64,000 bases of DNA from Actinomadura barringtoniae. GTDB lineage: Bacteria; Actinomycetota; Actinomycetes; Streptosporangiales; Streptosporangiaceae. Where the stretch lies: positions 248,001 to 312,000 of the forward strand of contig NZ_JAGEOJ010000006.1 in assembly GCF_017573505.1 (NCBI RefSeq). The letters are read 5' to 3'. Below, in pieces: positions 16,161-24,939 of the stretch (position 1 is its first letter; every line of letters begins with the position of its first letter). The notes beneath the pieces were generated by a model. It was not told the origin of the DNA. It searched no databases and was given only the letters and a program-made list of their open reading frames with translations. A program made the position numbers and the translations under genes.

Positions 16161-16707
16161 GTCCGGCTTTACAAAATAGGCCGCGCCCGGTTCTCATTTT
16201 GGGTGGCTTGTCGGCGACTTCCGCGAACTGACGGACAGAGAACGGCCACAGGCCGCTCCCTCCGTTGATGTTCACGCCGTTCTTGTCGTAGTCGTTGAAG
16301 TCTAGTTCGAGTTGGCGCTGAGGTTTACCGAAGGAGAGGCAGACCTCGATCAGGGGCCCGTTCTGCTCGCTGGAGATCTCCGCCTGGAGCGGTCCTTGGA
16401 GGGGATCGGCGAAATAGCGAACTAGCCACCCGGCACCTTTTTCGGCGTCGGGGCCGCCTCGGTGTCCCCGGTCGTCGATGTCCTGGTGGGCCAGGGCGTC
16501 CGTGTCTCGTTGGCGGATCATGGTGATCACCGCTCCGACGCGGGCCTCCAGTTTGTTGTCGTCGAGGCCAGTGATGGTGACTCCGGACGGCGGGGCCTGG
16601 GGTTTGTCATCGTCGGAGCATCCGGTCATCATCAGGGCTCCGGCCACGATCACCGAGACCAGTGCCGCCGGCCAACCGCGCCTTCTGCCATTCCTGAATG
16701 GGGTCAC
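16153..16707 (-). CDS. Lipoprotein coupled to the giant amidase
   Basis: 184 residues from a GTG at 16707 that overlaps the TGA of the amidase gene (GTGA). A basic N-terminus (MTPFRNGRRRGW), hydrophobic helix and lipobox MMTGC at about C29 mark a membrane-anchored lipoprotein. An acidic start of the mature protein (SDDDKPQAPPSG) follows. The body shows an alpha/beta pattern (LIEVCLSFGKPQRQLELDFNDYD) without a motif I recognise. Coupling suggests it accompanies or protects against the secreted amidase; an immunity-like role would be speculation. Confidence 0.75.
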   Translation of the reverse strand: MTPFRNGRRRGWPAALVSVIVAGALMMTGCSDDDKPQAPPSGVTITGLDDNKLEARVGAVITMIRQRDTDALAHQDIDDRGHRGGPDAEKGAGWLVRYFADPLQGPLQAEISSEQNGPLIEVCLSFGKPQRQLELDFNDYDKNGVNINGGSGLWPFSVRQFAEVADKPPKMRTGRGLFCKAGRV

Positions 16708-19700
16708 CGTCTCACCCACACGAAGCCGACGCCGCCCTTGTATTCGCTGTACACCCACCACAGGGGCTTGTAGGTGTCGTAGTGTGCTTTGTGGTTCACG
16801 CGATTATGCTGAACCATATACACTCCGTAAACGCTGTTCTTGGTCTTCTTGGACACGGTGGCTGTGTGCGTTATGCCGCCGCCCTTGGTGCGTCTGAAGT
16901 AGATCGTGTCACCTCTGCTGATCCACGACCAGTGTGGCTCCCAGGTGCCGCGCGTATTGCCGCTGAACTTGGCCATCGTGAAGTGCTGCATGTTGTTCTC
17001 GGCACCAGCCCAGGTCCAGGAATCGCGGGGGGCGTTCTCCCACCATGCTCCCCTGCTCCGGTACCACCCTAGGTATTTGCGAGCGCCGCCGCCTCGGTTG
17101 ATGGCTTTGGAGACGAAGTTGGTGCAGTTCTCCGAGTACTCCTGTTTGACTTTCGGAGCGTTGCGCACCGCCCAGGCCGCGATGCCCTCTCCATCGACGC
17201 CGGAGGCTGCCCGGGCGGTGGCCGTCTTCTGTGTGCCGGGAGGGTCTCCGGAGGGATCGAGGAAGGCGTCCTCGGGTGGCTTGGGGAGTTCTTGTGCCTG
17301 CTCGGGAGTGTAGGCGTTGATCTCTGTCGGTGCCGGAGCGTCTTCGGCACCGACAGTGGTCAGGGTCGGCTCCTGTGGCGCGGCGGCCTGCAAGGTCCGG
17401 GCGGCTGCCGCGCTGGTCGCGCTGGGGAGGGAGAAGGAGAAGGTGTTTTCCCGGCCGAAGGTGTTGGTGGTGCGTTCCTCGGTGGAGGTGCCGAAGTCGT
17501 TGGCGTAGACGGTCTGGCCTTCGACTCTGACGGAGACGGTGATCGTGCTCGTTTCGGCCGAGTACCCGACGAAGATGTCGGGATAGGTGGCTGTCGTGCT
17601 GACCTGCGCGGCCTGGGCCGCGGCGGCATTGTCACGCACCTGGAGGAGCGGGTCGGCCTGGGTGGTGAGCAGGTCGTGGAAGGTCGTCCCCTGGGTGCTG
17701 GCGTCGGCAGCGGCGTCGGCGGTGTTGAACTTGCGTTCCATGATGCCGTTTTGGCTGTCGATGTATTCCTTGACGGCCGTCACGAACTTGTCTGCGCCGA
17801 GCGGGATGGTCTGCGGCGTCACCGGCGTGGTGGTTTCCCATGTCCCGGTGCCTTGGCTGGAACGGGCGCGGACCTGGAAACGATAGGTGGTGCCGTTGGT
17901 CAGGTCAGGAATCGTGACCTGAGTGTCGGTAGCGGTGACGGTACGGACGACCTGGCCGCCCGAGCCGAGGACCTGGATTTCGTAATCGGTGATCGGCGAG
18001 ACCTCGGTGGCGTCCTCATCGTTGGTCACGGTGCTGGCCGCGCCGGGGTCGTTCGGCGGCGCCCATGTGATCTGTGCAGCTCCGTCGCCGCCGGTGCCGA
18101 CCAGACCTTGAACTGTGCTTGGCGGCCCAGCTGGGACATAGGTGACGGTGGCCGAGACCGAACTCGCAGGAATGGTGATATCGGGAAGGTCTTGGGCCTG
18201 GGCACGCAGGAAGACCCCGTCATTCTGGCGAGCGTTCTGCCACAGGACGCCCATATCGCCGAGGTTGAGTTCGACGTTGGACAGGCTGCTGGTCTGGGCG
18301 ACCGCGTCGGAGAGGACCTTTTCCGAGGCTTCGGCGCCGGTCGGCTGCGCTGACAGGTTCTCGGCCAGGTCGTGCGCCGACAAGGTGACCGTGTCGGGGC
18401 AGGTAGAAGCGCACGACGCGGAGCCCAAGCCAAGCGTGACGCTGGTGACGCGAGCGCCTGCGGGCAATGTGGTCAGGTTGACCTTGACCTGCGAGAGCCA
18501 GGCGTTGTCCGCCGTTCCGCCCACTCTGACGGTGGTGTCGTCGGTCAGCGGGCATGGCGAGCCGTCGCAGGCCTGGCCGCCCACCTTGGCGGTCCTGACG
18601 CTGATCTTGTCGGACCCCAGGGTCAGGGAGCGGGTTTGCGGCGGGGGTGTGGCTGCGGGTGTGGTGAAGGTGGTCAGTGCGGTCTTGGGGGTACAGGCGG
18701 AGCCAACGCAGGCGTCCATCTGCCATTTGTAAGTGTGGCCGGGCTGGACCAGATCGTCGGGGACCCGCAAAGTGACGCGCTGCCCACCTTGAGCAGTTCC
18801 CTGCCCGAACGGGCTGGCGCCCATCTGCTTGCCGTCAGAGTCGAACAGGTAGAAGCGTCCGGTTACAGGTCCGTTCGAGGGACGGAAAACCGTGCCGGAC
18901 AGGACGGGCGCTTCAGGGTCGTTGAGGTCCGTGCTCAACGTGGTCGGTACCAGTGGCGCGTCCACGGCGAGCCACTTCCATGCCGACCACAGCGCATCCA
19001 CGCCATCGTCGGCCTTGACCCGGAACCGCAACGCACCCGGGTTGGTCAACCGGCCCGCCGGGACTGTCCAGGTGGCGGGCTGTCCGCTGGCGACAGCGGT
19101 TGTTGTTCCGCTGGCGACGGGGGTGTTCGACAGCGCGGGGGCGACCTCGAAGGTGTAGGTGATCGGTCCGCCGACGCTGGTCGCCGTGGCCGAAAGGGTC
19201 GGGGTGGCGTCGTTGACGCGGACGCCCTCGGCCCACTGGTGGTCGAAAGGTGTGGCGGTCAGCTCGGTGAGTGCCACACCTGTCCGGAAGTAGCCGTACG
19301 CGTCGATGCTGACGGTCGTGGCGGCGGTGCCGGTGTTGCGGATCAGCACCTTGCCGTCGGCACCGAGCTTAGCGATCGTGGACCCGGTCGCCTGCACGTT
19401 CGCGTCGAACCCGACGGTGTGGGTGGTGGGTGCCGTTGTGCCTGAGGGATAGGCGGTCAGGGCACCGGCGATCGTGCTCTTGGCCGTCACGCTCACCGAG
19501 ATGGCGTCGACGCCGGTCGCGGGCACGCCGCCTTTGCCCAGTGGGGCGAGGGTGTAGGAGGTTCCCGCGGCGATGCTGGCGTTGGTGGTCAGCCGGGTTG
19601 GCTGGATCGGCCGCAGCGTTGGGCCGTCGGCCTTGGTCTTGGTGAAGTACCCGGCGACGTCGACCCACACAGTGACGGCTGCGGCGCCCATGTTGTGGAT

Positions 19701-20477
19701 GTTGATCTTTCCGTCGGTGCCGAGTTTGGTGATGGCGAAGTTCTGGAGCGACAGCCCGCTGGCGTAGTCGATCGTCGCATCGCCTGGAAAGACGTCCCCT
19801 GCCGCGTATGTGCGAAGAGTCCCGCCCGCGGTCCCCTTGGCTCGCAGGGTGTAGGCCAGCGACTCCACACCTGAGGCGGGAACACCACCCTTGTCCAACG
19901 GCACCAGTTCATAGTTGCCGAAGGCAGGAATCGAAACGGCATTGAGGATCCGCGCCGGGGCCAGCGGCACAAAGGTGCTGCCGGCAGTACTGGCGGCCTC
20001 GGTGAGGGTGTAACCATGAAGGTCCAGGGTGACCTTGACGGGACCGGCCCCCTTGTTGGCCACCTTGATGTTGCCGTCAGCGCCGACCTTGACCGTCACC
20101 AGGTTCGCCGCGTACACCTCAGTTCGGTAACTCATCGCAGTGGCGGCGGTATCCGTACCGTCCGAGGGATAGACGACGACCGAGCCGGTCCCGCTGGAGC
20201 CCTTGGCCGCGACGTTCAACGCCACCGACCCGACACCCGACCACGGAACCGCGCCAATACCGATGACGCGGACAATGCTGGTGCCCCCAGCCGCGATTTC
20301 GACGTTGTCCAGCGCCCTGCCCCGCGTCGGAAAGAACTGACCGGGAGCGGACTGCGTGTCAGCATTCACGCGACTCCAGCCAAGCCCCGACGGCACCGCC
20401 AGCATCGATACGGCCAGTATCAATGCGATCGCCATATGTAGCGCAGGGTGGTTCCGGCGAAATGAGGGGACGTGCAT
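16704..20477 (-). CDS. Giant secreted multi-domain protein with C-terminal amidase domain
   Basis: 1257 residues from the ATG at 20477. A signal peptide occupies about 1-40 (AIALILAVSMLAVP). Three about 115-residue beta-rich repeats follow (about 45-400), each with the pattern GGVPASGV..L, a VTVYP-like strand, LGADGK and VDVAGYF; they are known from actinobacterial surface proteins. Then come Ig-like domains (about 410-640), a lectin-like LRE module with three Cys pairs (about 640-800), and one fibronectin III domain (about 820-915: QITWAPP, YRFQVRARSSQGTGTW). After a linker, an Amidase_6-type domain (about 1110-1257) carries nucleophile C1118 in ENCTNFVS and H1204 in GITHTATV. It is likely a cell-wall or surface hydrolase aiding contact or transfer. 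The gene is coupled to a lipoprotein. Confidence 0.82.
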   Translation of the reverse strand: MHVPSFRRNHPALHMAIALILAVSMLAVPSGLGWSRVNADTQSAPGQFFPTRGRALDNVEIAAGGTSIVRVIGIGAVPWSGVGSVALNVAAKGSSGTGSVVVYPSDGTDTAATAMSYRTEVYAANLVTVKVGADGNIKVANKGAGPVKVTLDLHGYTLTEAASTAGSTFVPLAPARILNAVSIPAFGNYELVPLDKGGVPASGVESLAYTLRAKGTAGGTLRTYAAGDVFPGDATIDYASGLSLQNFAITKLGTDGKINIHNMGAAAVTVWVDVAGYFTKTKADGPTLRPIQPTRLTTNASIAAGTSYTLAPLGKGGVPATGVDAISVSVTAKSTIAGALTAYPSGTTAPTTHTVGFDANVQATGSTIAKLGADGKVLIRNTGTAATTVSIDAYGYFRTGVALTELTATPFDHQWAEGVRVNDATPTLSATATSVGGPITYTFEVAPALSNTPVASGTTTAVASGQPATWTVPAGRLTNPGALRFRVKADDGVDALWSAWKWLAVDAPLVPTTLSTDLNDPEAPVLSGTVFRPSNGPVTGRFYLFDSDGKQMGASPFGQGTAQGGQRVTLRVPDDLVQPGHTYKWQMDACVGSACTPKTALTTFTTPAATPPPQTRSLTLGSDKISVRTAKVGGQACDGSPCPLTDDTTVRVGGTADNAWLSQVKVNLTTLPAGARVTSVTLGLGSASCASTCPDTVTLSAHDLAENLSAQPTGAEASEKVLSDAVAQTSSLSNVELNLGDMGVLWQNARQNDGVFLRAQAQDLPDITIPASSVSATVTYVPAGPPSTVQGLVGTGGDGAAQITWAPPNDPGAASTVTNDEDATEVSPITDYEIQVLGSGGQVVRTVTATDTQVTIPDLTNGTTYRFQVRARSSQGTGTWETTTPVTPQTIPLGADKFVTAVKEYIDSQNGIMERKFNTADAAADASTQGTTFHDLLTTQADPLLQVRDNAAAAQAAQVSTTATYPDIFVGYSAETSTITVSVRVEGQTVYANDFGTSTEERTTNTFGRENTFSFSLPSATSAAAARTLQAAAPQEPTLTTVGAEDAPAPTEINAYTPEQAQELPKPPEDAFLDPSGDPPGTQKTATARAASGVDGEGIAAWAVRNAPKVKQEYSENCTNFVSKAINRGGGARKYLGWYRSRGAWWENAPRDSWTWAGAENNMQHFTMAKFSGNTRGTWEPHWSWISRGDTIYFRRTKGGGITHTATVSKKTKNSVYGVYMVQHNRVNHKAHYDTYKPLWWVYSEYKGGVGFVWVRR

Positions 20478-21099
20478 GTTTCCACCCGTCAGTGAGAGTG
20501 CGACGCGCAAACACCAACGGGTGTGCACCATTCGGGGCAATCTTGGAGGTGGCCATCACCCCAGGTCAAGGCTGTTTTCGAGAGAGTCACTAACTCTGAG
20601 TGACGGTGATGGTAAACGCCGCACTGGCCGGCAAGCTACACTCCCGCCGCCAGATCTTGATCTTGAGATGAACGTCAACCGAAGCCCCGGAAGGTCCTGT
20701 AGTGCGATTAGCACGCTCGCTCCCACCTCGGACAAGTCGCGCACATGTCCAAGGGACACGCCTGCTCGCCCACTCCTCTCAACGCAAGCAATCGCGTTCT
20801 CAAAGCGCACCCAGTCGTCGGCGATCCTCAGCGGTTGGGCCAGAGTCGCCAAGTCCAGCGGCGAGTCTGCCAGCGGATCGCTCCCGACAATGGTCGTAGC
20901 GTGGAACCGTGCGCACGGCGTGCGTTGTTTGTCAACGGCACGTGAATGGGACGACCCGGCTGCGGGGGCACGGTTGCCACGCTCAAACGGCCGAGGATTA
21001 TCGACCGGCCATCACCGCTCAATGGTAGGCACCGAAGTCGCCCAGAGGTCCGAGGAAGGCTGGTAGTGCTTCACGATTGATTTGCAGACGAACGAGCCT
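20478..21099. other. 622-base spacer with no certain gene
   Basis: It separates the amidase promoter side from the end of the type IV secretion operon. The only coding-like stretch is the weak minus-strand frame listed at 20556-20852. A TTGACA-like hexamer (20930-20935, minus strand) has no convincing -10 partner at normal spacing. Confidence 0.5.
20556..20852 (-). CDS. Doubtful STAS-like fragment
   Basis: A 98-codon frame from a TTG. The stretch FENAIACVERSGRAGVSLGH, then VRDLSEVGASVLIALQDLPG LRLTF resembles the central strand-helix of anti-sigma antagonist (STAS) domains. The C-terminal third (SGGGSVACRPVRRLPSPS) looks like non-coding translation. No good ribosome-binding site is seen, and the frame stays open upstream. 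It may be a degraded gene or chance. Confidence 0.25.
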   Translation of the reverse strand: MATLAQPLRIADDWVRFENAIACVERSGRAGVSLGHVRDLSEVGASVLIALQDLPGLRLTFISRSRSGGGSVACRPVRRLPSPSLRVSDSLENSLDLG

Positions 21100-22104
21100 C
21101 TATTTCTTGAAGCGTCCGAAACCGACGAGGTCCCCTCGCCTGTAGCTGGAGATGCGGATCGGGCCGCATGCTGTGCAGGCGGCTTCGATCATGCGGTGGT
21201 GGGCCGGGTCGATGACGATGCCGACGTGTCCGGGGTTGCTGAAGGTTCCGTCGCTGCCGGCGAAGAAGGCCAGGTCGCCGGGTTGTTCGTGCCCGCGAGG
21301 GATCTTGCTGCTCGCGTGGCTTTGGTCGGCTGCGATTCTGGGGATGGTGATGCCTGCGGCTCGGTAGGCCCGTGATGTGAGGCCGGAACAGTCGAATGAG
21401 TCGGGGCCTACGGCGCCCCAGACGTAGGGCTTGCCGAGTTGGGCGCGCGCGTAAGTGAGCACTCGACCGCTGGCTGTGTTGCTGGCTGGGGGCCTGGTTG
21501 TTCTCGGTTGGCAGTTCGGGTGGTCGAACGAGGGAGCTCGGCCCCGTGCCGCTGTTGCGCTGCGGCGCCTGCCTGGTTTCCAGGAGATGTGAAAGACCCC
21601 AGGGCTGGCGTCTCGGCCTGGGTCGGATGGGTTCCATTGATTTTCGCGGCCGAAGAACCATGCGGCTGAGTAGGTGTCGAGGTCGAATTCTCGTCCGGTC
21701 CATGCGGCGGGGCCGCGGTCGATCACTTGCAGTGTGGCGGTGCGGCCTTGGTTGCCTGCGGTGACGGTGATCCAGGATCGCAGTGGGAGGGTTCGGTGTG
21801 CGACGGAGAACTTCTGCATGGCCATGCCAGAAGCGGGAGCGCCTGTGTCGCCGTACCCGGAATGTCCTGTGTCCCAGAAGGTCGATGCCAGGTCGTGCCG
21901 CCAACCGGCCGTGCGGCCGACGCTGCTCACGGTCTCAGCGCCCGCGGACGGTATGCAGGTGGTGGTGTTGCTCCCACCCGTTCCTGTCAGGAGGACCGCG
22001 ATCACGCCGAGCCCGATCGGAGCGATCATCACCGGGGCGATGCCGAATGCCAGTCCCCACCAGGCGAGAGATTGGCGCTGGGGTTGGGTTGTGCTGCCGC
22101 TCAT
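21100..22104 (-). CDS. Conjugation cell-wall hydrolase: DPBB plus NlpC/P60 (VirB1/TcpG role)
   Basis: 334 residues. One membrane anchor (about 13-40) is followed by a double-psi beta-barrel RlpA-like domain (about 80-155: YGDTGAPASGMAMQ, VIDRGPAAWTGREFDLD) and a C-terminal NlpC/P60 peptidase (about 215-334). Catalytic C239 is in DSFDCSGL and H293 in PGHVGIVID. The final GRFKK is typical. The ATG at 22104 overlaps the previous stop (ATGA). In Gram-positive type IV secretion such a membrane-tethered hydrolase opens peptidoglycan for the channel. It is the last gene of the eight-gene transfer operon. Confidence 0.88.
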   Translation of the reverse strand: MSGSTTQPQRQSLAWWGLAFGIAPVMIAPIGLGVIAVLLTGTGGSNTTTCIPSAGAETVSSVGRTAGWRHDLASTFWDTGHSGYGDTGAPASGMAMQKFSVAHRTLPLRSWITVTAGNQGRTATLQVIDRGPAAWTGREFDLDTYSAAWFFGRENQWNPSDPGRDASPGVFHISWKPGRRRSATAARGRAPSFDHPNCQPRTTRPPASNTASGRVLTYARAQLGKPYVWGAVGPDSFDCSGLTSRAYRAAGITIPRIAADQSHASSKIPRGHEQPGDLAFFAGSDGTFSNPGHVGIVIDPAHHRMIEAACTACGPIRISSYRRGDLVGFGRFKK

Positions 22105-22655
22105 GGGGCGGCTTCTCCGCTGTCGCCAGCGTGGGTTGGTTCGAGACTGGCGACCTTCCATGTGCCGTCGCGGACGACCGTGACCGCGTAGCTCAGGCCG
22201 GCGGGCTCGGCAGAGGCCGTTTTTGTTTGGTCGACCCTGGCCACGAACTGGATCGTGGATGGCGCCATCAGGCGGATGGCGAGGGATGCAACCGTGCCGG
22301 GCTTGGTCTTGACGCTGTGCTGCCCTGGAAATGCGTGCAGGTCCAGCAATCCCTCAGGGAAGCGTGTGGTGAGCTCTGCGAGGCGATGGACACGCGGGAC
22401 TTGATCGCCGCGAGTGCTGCCGGCCGGGTAGAGGGTGAAGAACTCGCGTACGACGCTTACGGCTTGGCGTAGCGATCCGGTATCTACCGGTGGAGCGGGA
22501 TCGGGTGCGAGCACGCTTCGCCCGCGCTGAGGGAACTCGTCCGGCGTGGCGGGCGCGGTGGTCACCTTGGCGACCTGCGCGCCGCACGCGTATTGGGCGA
22601 GCACGAGCAGCATGCCGACGGCACCTGCGGCGACGGCGAAATGGAGTCGGCGCAT
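22101..22655 (-). CDS. Exported NTF2-like conjugation protein
   Basis: 184 residues. A signal or anchor helix (MRRLHFAVAAGAVGMLLVLA) is followed by Cys24, a weak lipobox (QYAC). After a proline-rich linker the region SLRQAVSVVREFFTLYPAGS to VVRDGTWKVASLEP has the helix-then-strands layout of VirB8/TcpC NTF2-like domains. The 3' end overlaps the NlpC/P60 gene. It starts three bases after the stop of the VirB6-like gene, so it is part of the same transcript. A structural role in the channel is inferred. Confidence 0.72.
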   Translation of the reverse strand: MRRLHFAVAAGAVGMLLVLAQYACGAQVAKVTTAPATPDEFPQRGRSVLAPDPAPPVDTGSLRQAVSVVREFFTLYPAGSTRGDQVPRVHRLAELTTRFPEGLLDLHAFPGQHSVKTKPGTVASLAIRLMAPSTIQFVARVDQTKTASAEPAGLSYAVTVVRDGTWKVASLEPTHAGDSGEAAP

Positions 22656-22658
22656 CGT

Positions 22659-24902
22659 TCAGCCGTCCTGCCTTGGGTCGCCATCGGCGGGAGGCAGGGG
22701 CCGGCGTGATGTCTGCTTGACCGTGGGCATCTTCGGCTTTCCCTGCCTTGGCCTGCGACGCTGTCCGGTCTTCGGTGGCTTGTTCGCTGGGCTGGGCTCA
22801 GGCGTTTGATGCGCGCCCGATGGAGACAGGGTGATCGCGGCCGGTGGGGTTTTGGTGGTGCGTCCCGAGGTGGGCTGGGCCGCAGGGCGCGGCGTTGAGC
22901 GCGTACGTGTGCGCCGGGGGCTTCTGGGTTGTGGTGGCGCCTGCTGCACGATCTTGCTTCGAGATCTTGCCGGGGCTGGCGAGCTCGAGGGCGAGGCTTC
23001 TTGGGTGGGGTTGGTCTGGGCGCGACCATTGCGGACCGCGATACGGGCGGCCAGACGGGCTGGGGCGGTGATGTTGCGGCTGTACTCGTGTCCGAAGTTG
23101 CGGGCGGTGTCCTTGGCTTGGTTGAGACGCCGTCGGAGGGCCGCGGATTTGGCGGTGGATGCGGCTTTGGCGGTGCGGCTAGCGCGGGGCAGGTAGACGG
23201 GCGCGCCCACGGTCGCAGCCAGCACGAGGCCGGTCGTTTTCGCGGCGAGTTTGGCTGTGCGGGCCGTGCGCGTTCGGGCCAGCCTCTGTCGCAGTGGTTG
23301 GGAAGCCCGTTGGTCGGGGCCTTTGTTGGCTGTGCGGTGGATGGTTCGGGCCAGGTTGCGGTCGGCCCAATGGCTGCGGGTGACCTGGCGTAGTTCCGAG
23401 CGGGCGCGCCTGCCGAGGCTGTGCTGGTGCCCGGTCCCCCATGCTTCGGCGGCTGCCATGGCGGATCCGGCGGGCATCAGACCGCGTCCGTGGTTACCGG
23501 CGATGCGGGCTTGTTCGAGGCGGTGGCCGAGGTTGGTGGCCGCTCGTCGTCCGGCTTCCAGGAGTCGCTTGCGGAGCAGGAACGCGACGACCAGGAACAC
23601 GTCAAGTAGGCCGAGACGCACGATCAGTGGCATGTCGGCGTCGGAGCTCAGGACCGCGGCGGCGAGCATGATGATGACCGATAGCGCGAGCACGCTCATG
23701 ACTACGCCGGCCAGGGTGCGCAGGCCTGCGGTGGTCCATCGGATGAGGATCTGGCGCCCGGTGCCGGGGAGGATTCCGGCGGCGAGGGCGAGGGGGGCGA
23801 AGCAGGCGAGTAGGGCGAGCAGTATCTGTGCGCCGATGACGGTGAAGGCCATCACCACGAGGAGGCAGCAGGCGAGCAGCACGGCGAGTTGGACCATGAG
23901 CGCGACGATCAGCCGGTTGGCCGAGCCGTTCTTGTTGAAGTCGGCGAGCTTGCCGCATCCGGCTGCGGTCATTTCGTCGCGTGGTGTGTCGCTCTGGGCC
24001 CAGGGGCCGCGGGCCAGCAGGTCTTTGTACTTGGCGACGCAGCGTGGGTCGGCTTTGGAGCCTTCCAGGACTTGGCCCCAATTGAGGACTTGGTGCGGGA
24101 CGGCGATGAGGGTGTGCTGGAGCTTGGCCTGGAGCGGTGCCGAAATCGGCTGGCCATGGTGGTTGGCGTGGCCGGGGTCCAGGGCGATGTCGGACAGGGC
24201 GAGCGACAGATCGCTGGTGCGGCCCAGCATTCCGTCTCTGCCGAGCAGGACGCTGGCAGGGGCGGCGAGCGTTCCGGCGAGCACGGTGGCGATCAGGAAC
24301 GAAACGGCGGCCTCGCCGACTCCGTGGACGGCTCGGCCTCGCAGAGCATGCCACCCGGCGTAAGCGACGGCCAGGACCAGGAAGACCCAGCCGAGGCCCA
24401 GCCGCTCGACGGTCTGTTGGAAGCCTGAGGCGGCTTTGGCAGCGGGTTCGGTGAGGAAGTCGGCGACGCCGAAGGTGAGCGCATAGCTGATGGCCCAGGA
24501 GGCGAACGCGGTCATCCATCGGCAGACGGTGAAGACGATGTCGGTGAGCCAGCCCATGATTGCGGACGGGTTGAAAGAGCCAAGCCAGCCGCCGGTGGAG
24601 TATCCGACGTCGTAGTGGCTGAGCGGTTGCATCCCGGGCAGGCGTGCCTGTTTGCCCAGCATCGAGTCGATCAGCTGGTCGCCGCGCGGCTTGTTGTCTT
24701 GCGGCGCAGGTGGGGCGGCTGGCGTGTTCGCCGGCTGGATCGGCGAAGTCGCCTGGCTCGGCGTGGGCGTTGGTGTCGGCGGTTGTGGCACGGCCTGCGC
24801 GGTACTCGGCACGAACACGAGCAGCGCAACGACGGCCACGAGCGTGGCGCCCTGGATGATTCGGGTGATGGCCCGGTGTTCCGGGCGGCATCGGCTGCGC
24901 AT
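22659..24902 (-). CDS. VirB6/TrbL-like polytopic channel protein with long basic tail
   Basis: 747 residues from the ATG at 24902 with AGGGGGG five bases upstream. A signal peptide (about 13-38, ending STAQA) and a proline/threonine-rich linker precede an extracytoplasmic region. About six membrane segments lie between residues 120 and 470 (for example WVFLVLAVAYAGWHALRG, LAVLLACCLLVVMAFTVIGA, LLDVFLVVAFLLRKRLL). The last 220 residues are rich in Arg, Lys, Pro, Ser and Thr and probably cytoplasmic, perhaps DNA- or ATPase-binding. Size and topology match VirB6-type inner channel components of actinobacterial transfer systems. It lies between VirB4 and the exported NTF2-like gene. Confidence 0.82.
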   Translation of the reverse strand: MRSRCRPEHRAITRIIQGATLVAVVALLVFVPSTAQAVPQPPTPTPTPSQATSPIQPANTPAAPPAPQDNKPRGDQLIDSMLGKQARLPGMQPLSHYDVGYSTGGWLGSFNPSAIMGWLTDIVFTVCRWMTAFASWAISYALTFGVADFLTEPAAKAASGFQQTVERLGLGWVFLVLAVAYAGWHALRGRAVHGVGEAAVSFLIATVLAGTLAAPASVLLGRDGMLGRTSDLSLALSDIALDPGHANHHGQPISAPLQAKLQHTLIAVPHQVLNWGQVLEGSKADPRCVAKYKDLLARGPWAQSDTPRDEMTAAGCGKLADFNKNGSANRLIVALMVQLAVLLACCLLVVMAFTVIGAQILLALLACFAPLALAAGILPGTGRQILIRWTTAGLRTLAGVVMSVLALSVIIMLAAAVLSSDADMPLIVRLGLLDVFLVVAFLLRKRLLEAGRRAATNLGHRLEQARIAGNHGRGLMPAGSAMAAAEAWGTGHQHSLGRRARSELRQVTRSHWADRNLARTIHRTANKGPDQRASQPLRQRLARTRTARTAKLAAKTTGLVLAATVGAPVYLPRASRTAKAASTAKSAALRRRLNQAKDTARNFGHEYSRNITAPARLAARIAVRNGRAQTNPTQEASPSSSPAPARSRSKIVQQAPPQPRSPRRTRTRSTPRPAAQPTSGRTTKTPPAAITLSPSGAHQTPEPSPANKPPKTGQRRRPRQGKPKMPTVKQTSRRPLPPADGDPRQDG

Positions 24903-24939
24903 CGGTTCCCCCCTGAAGTTCCGCGCGGTCACGCCGTGG

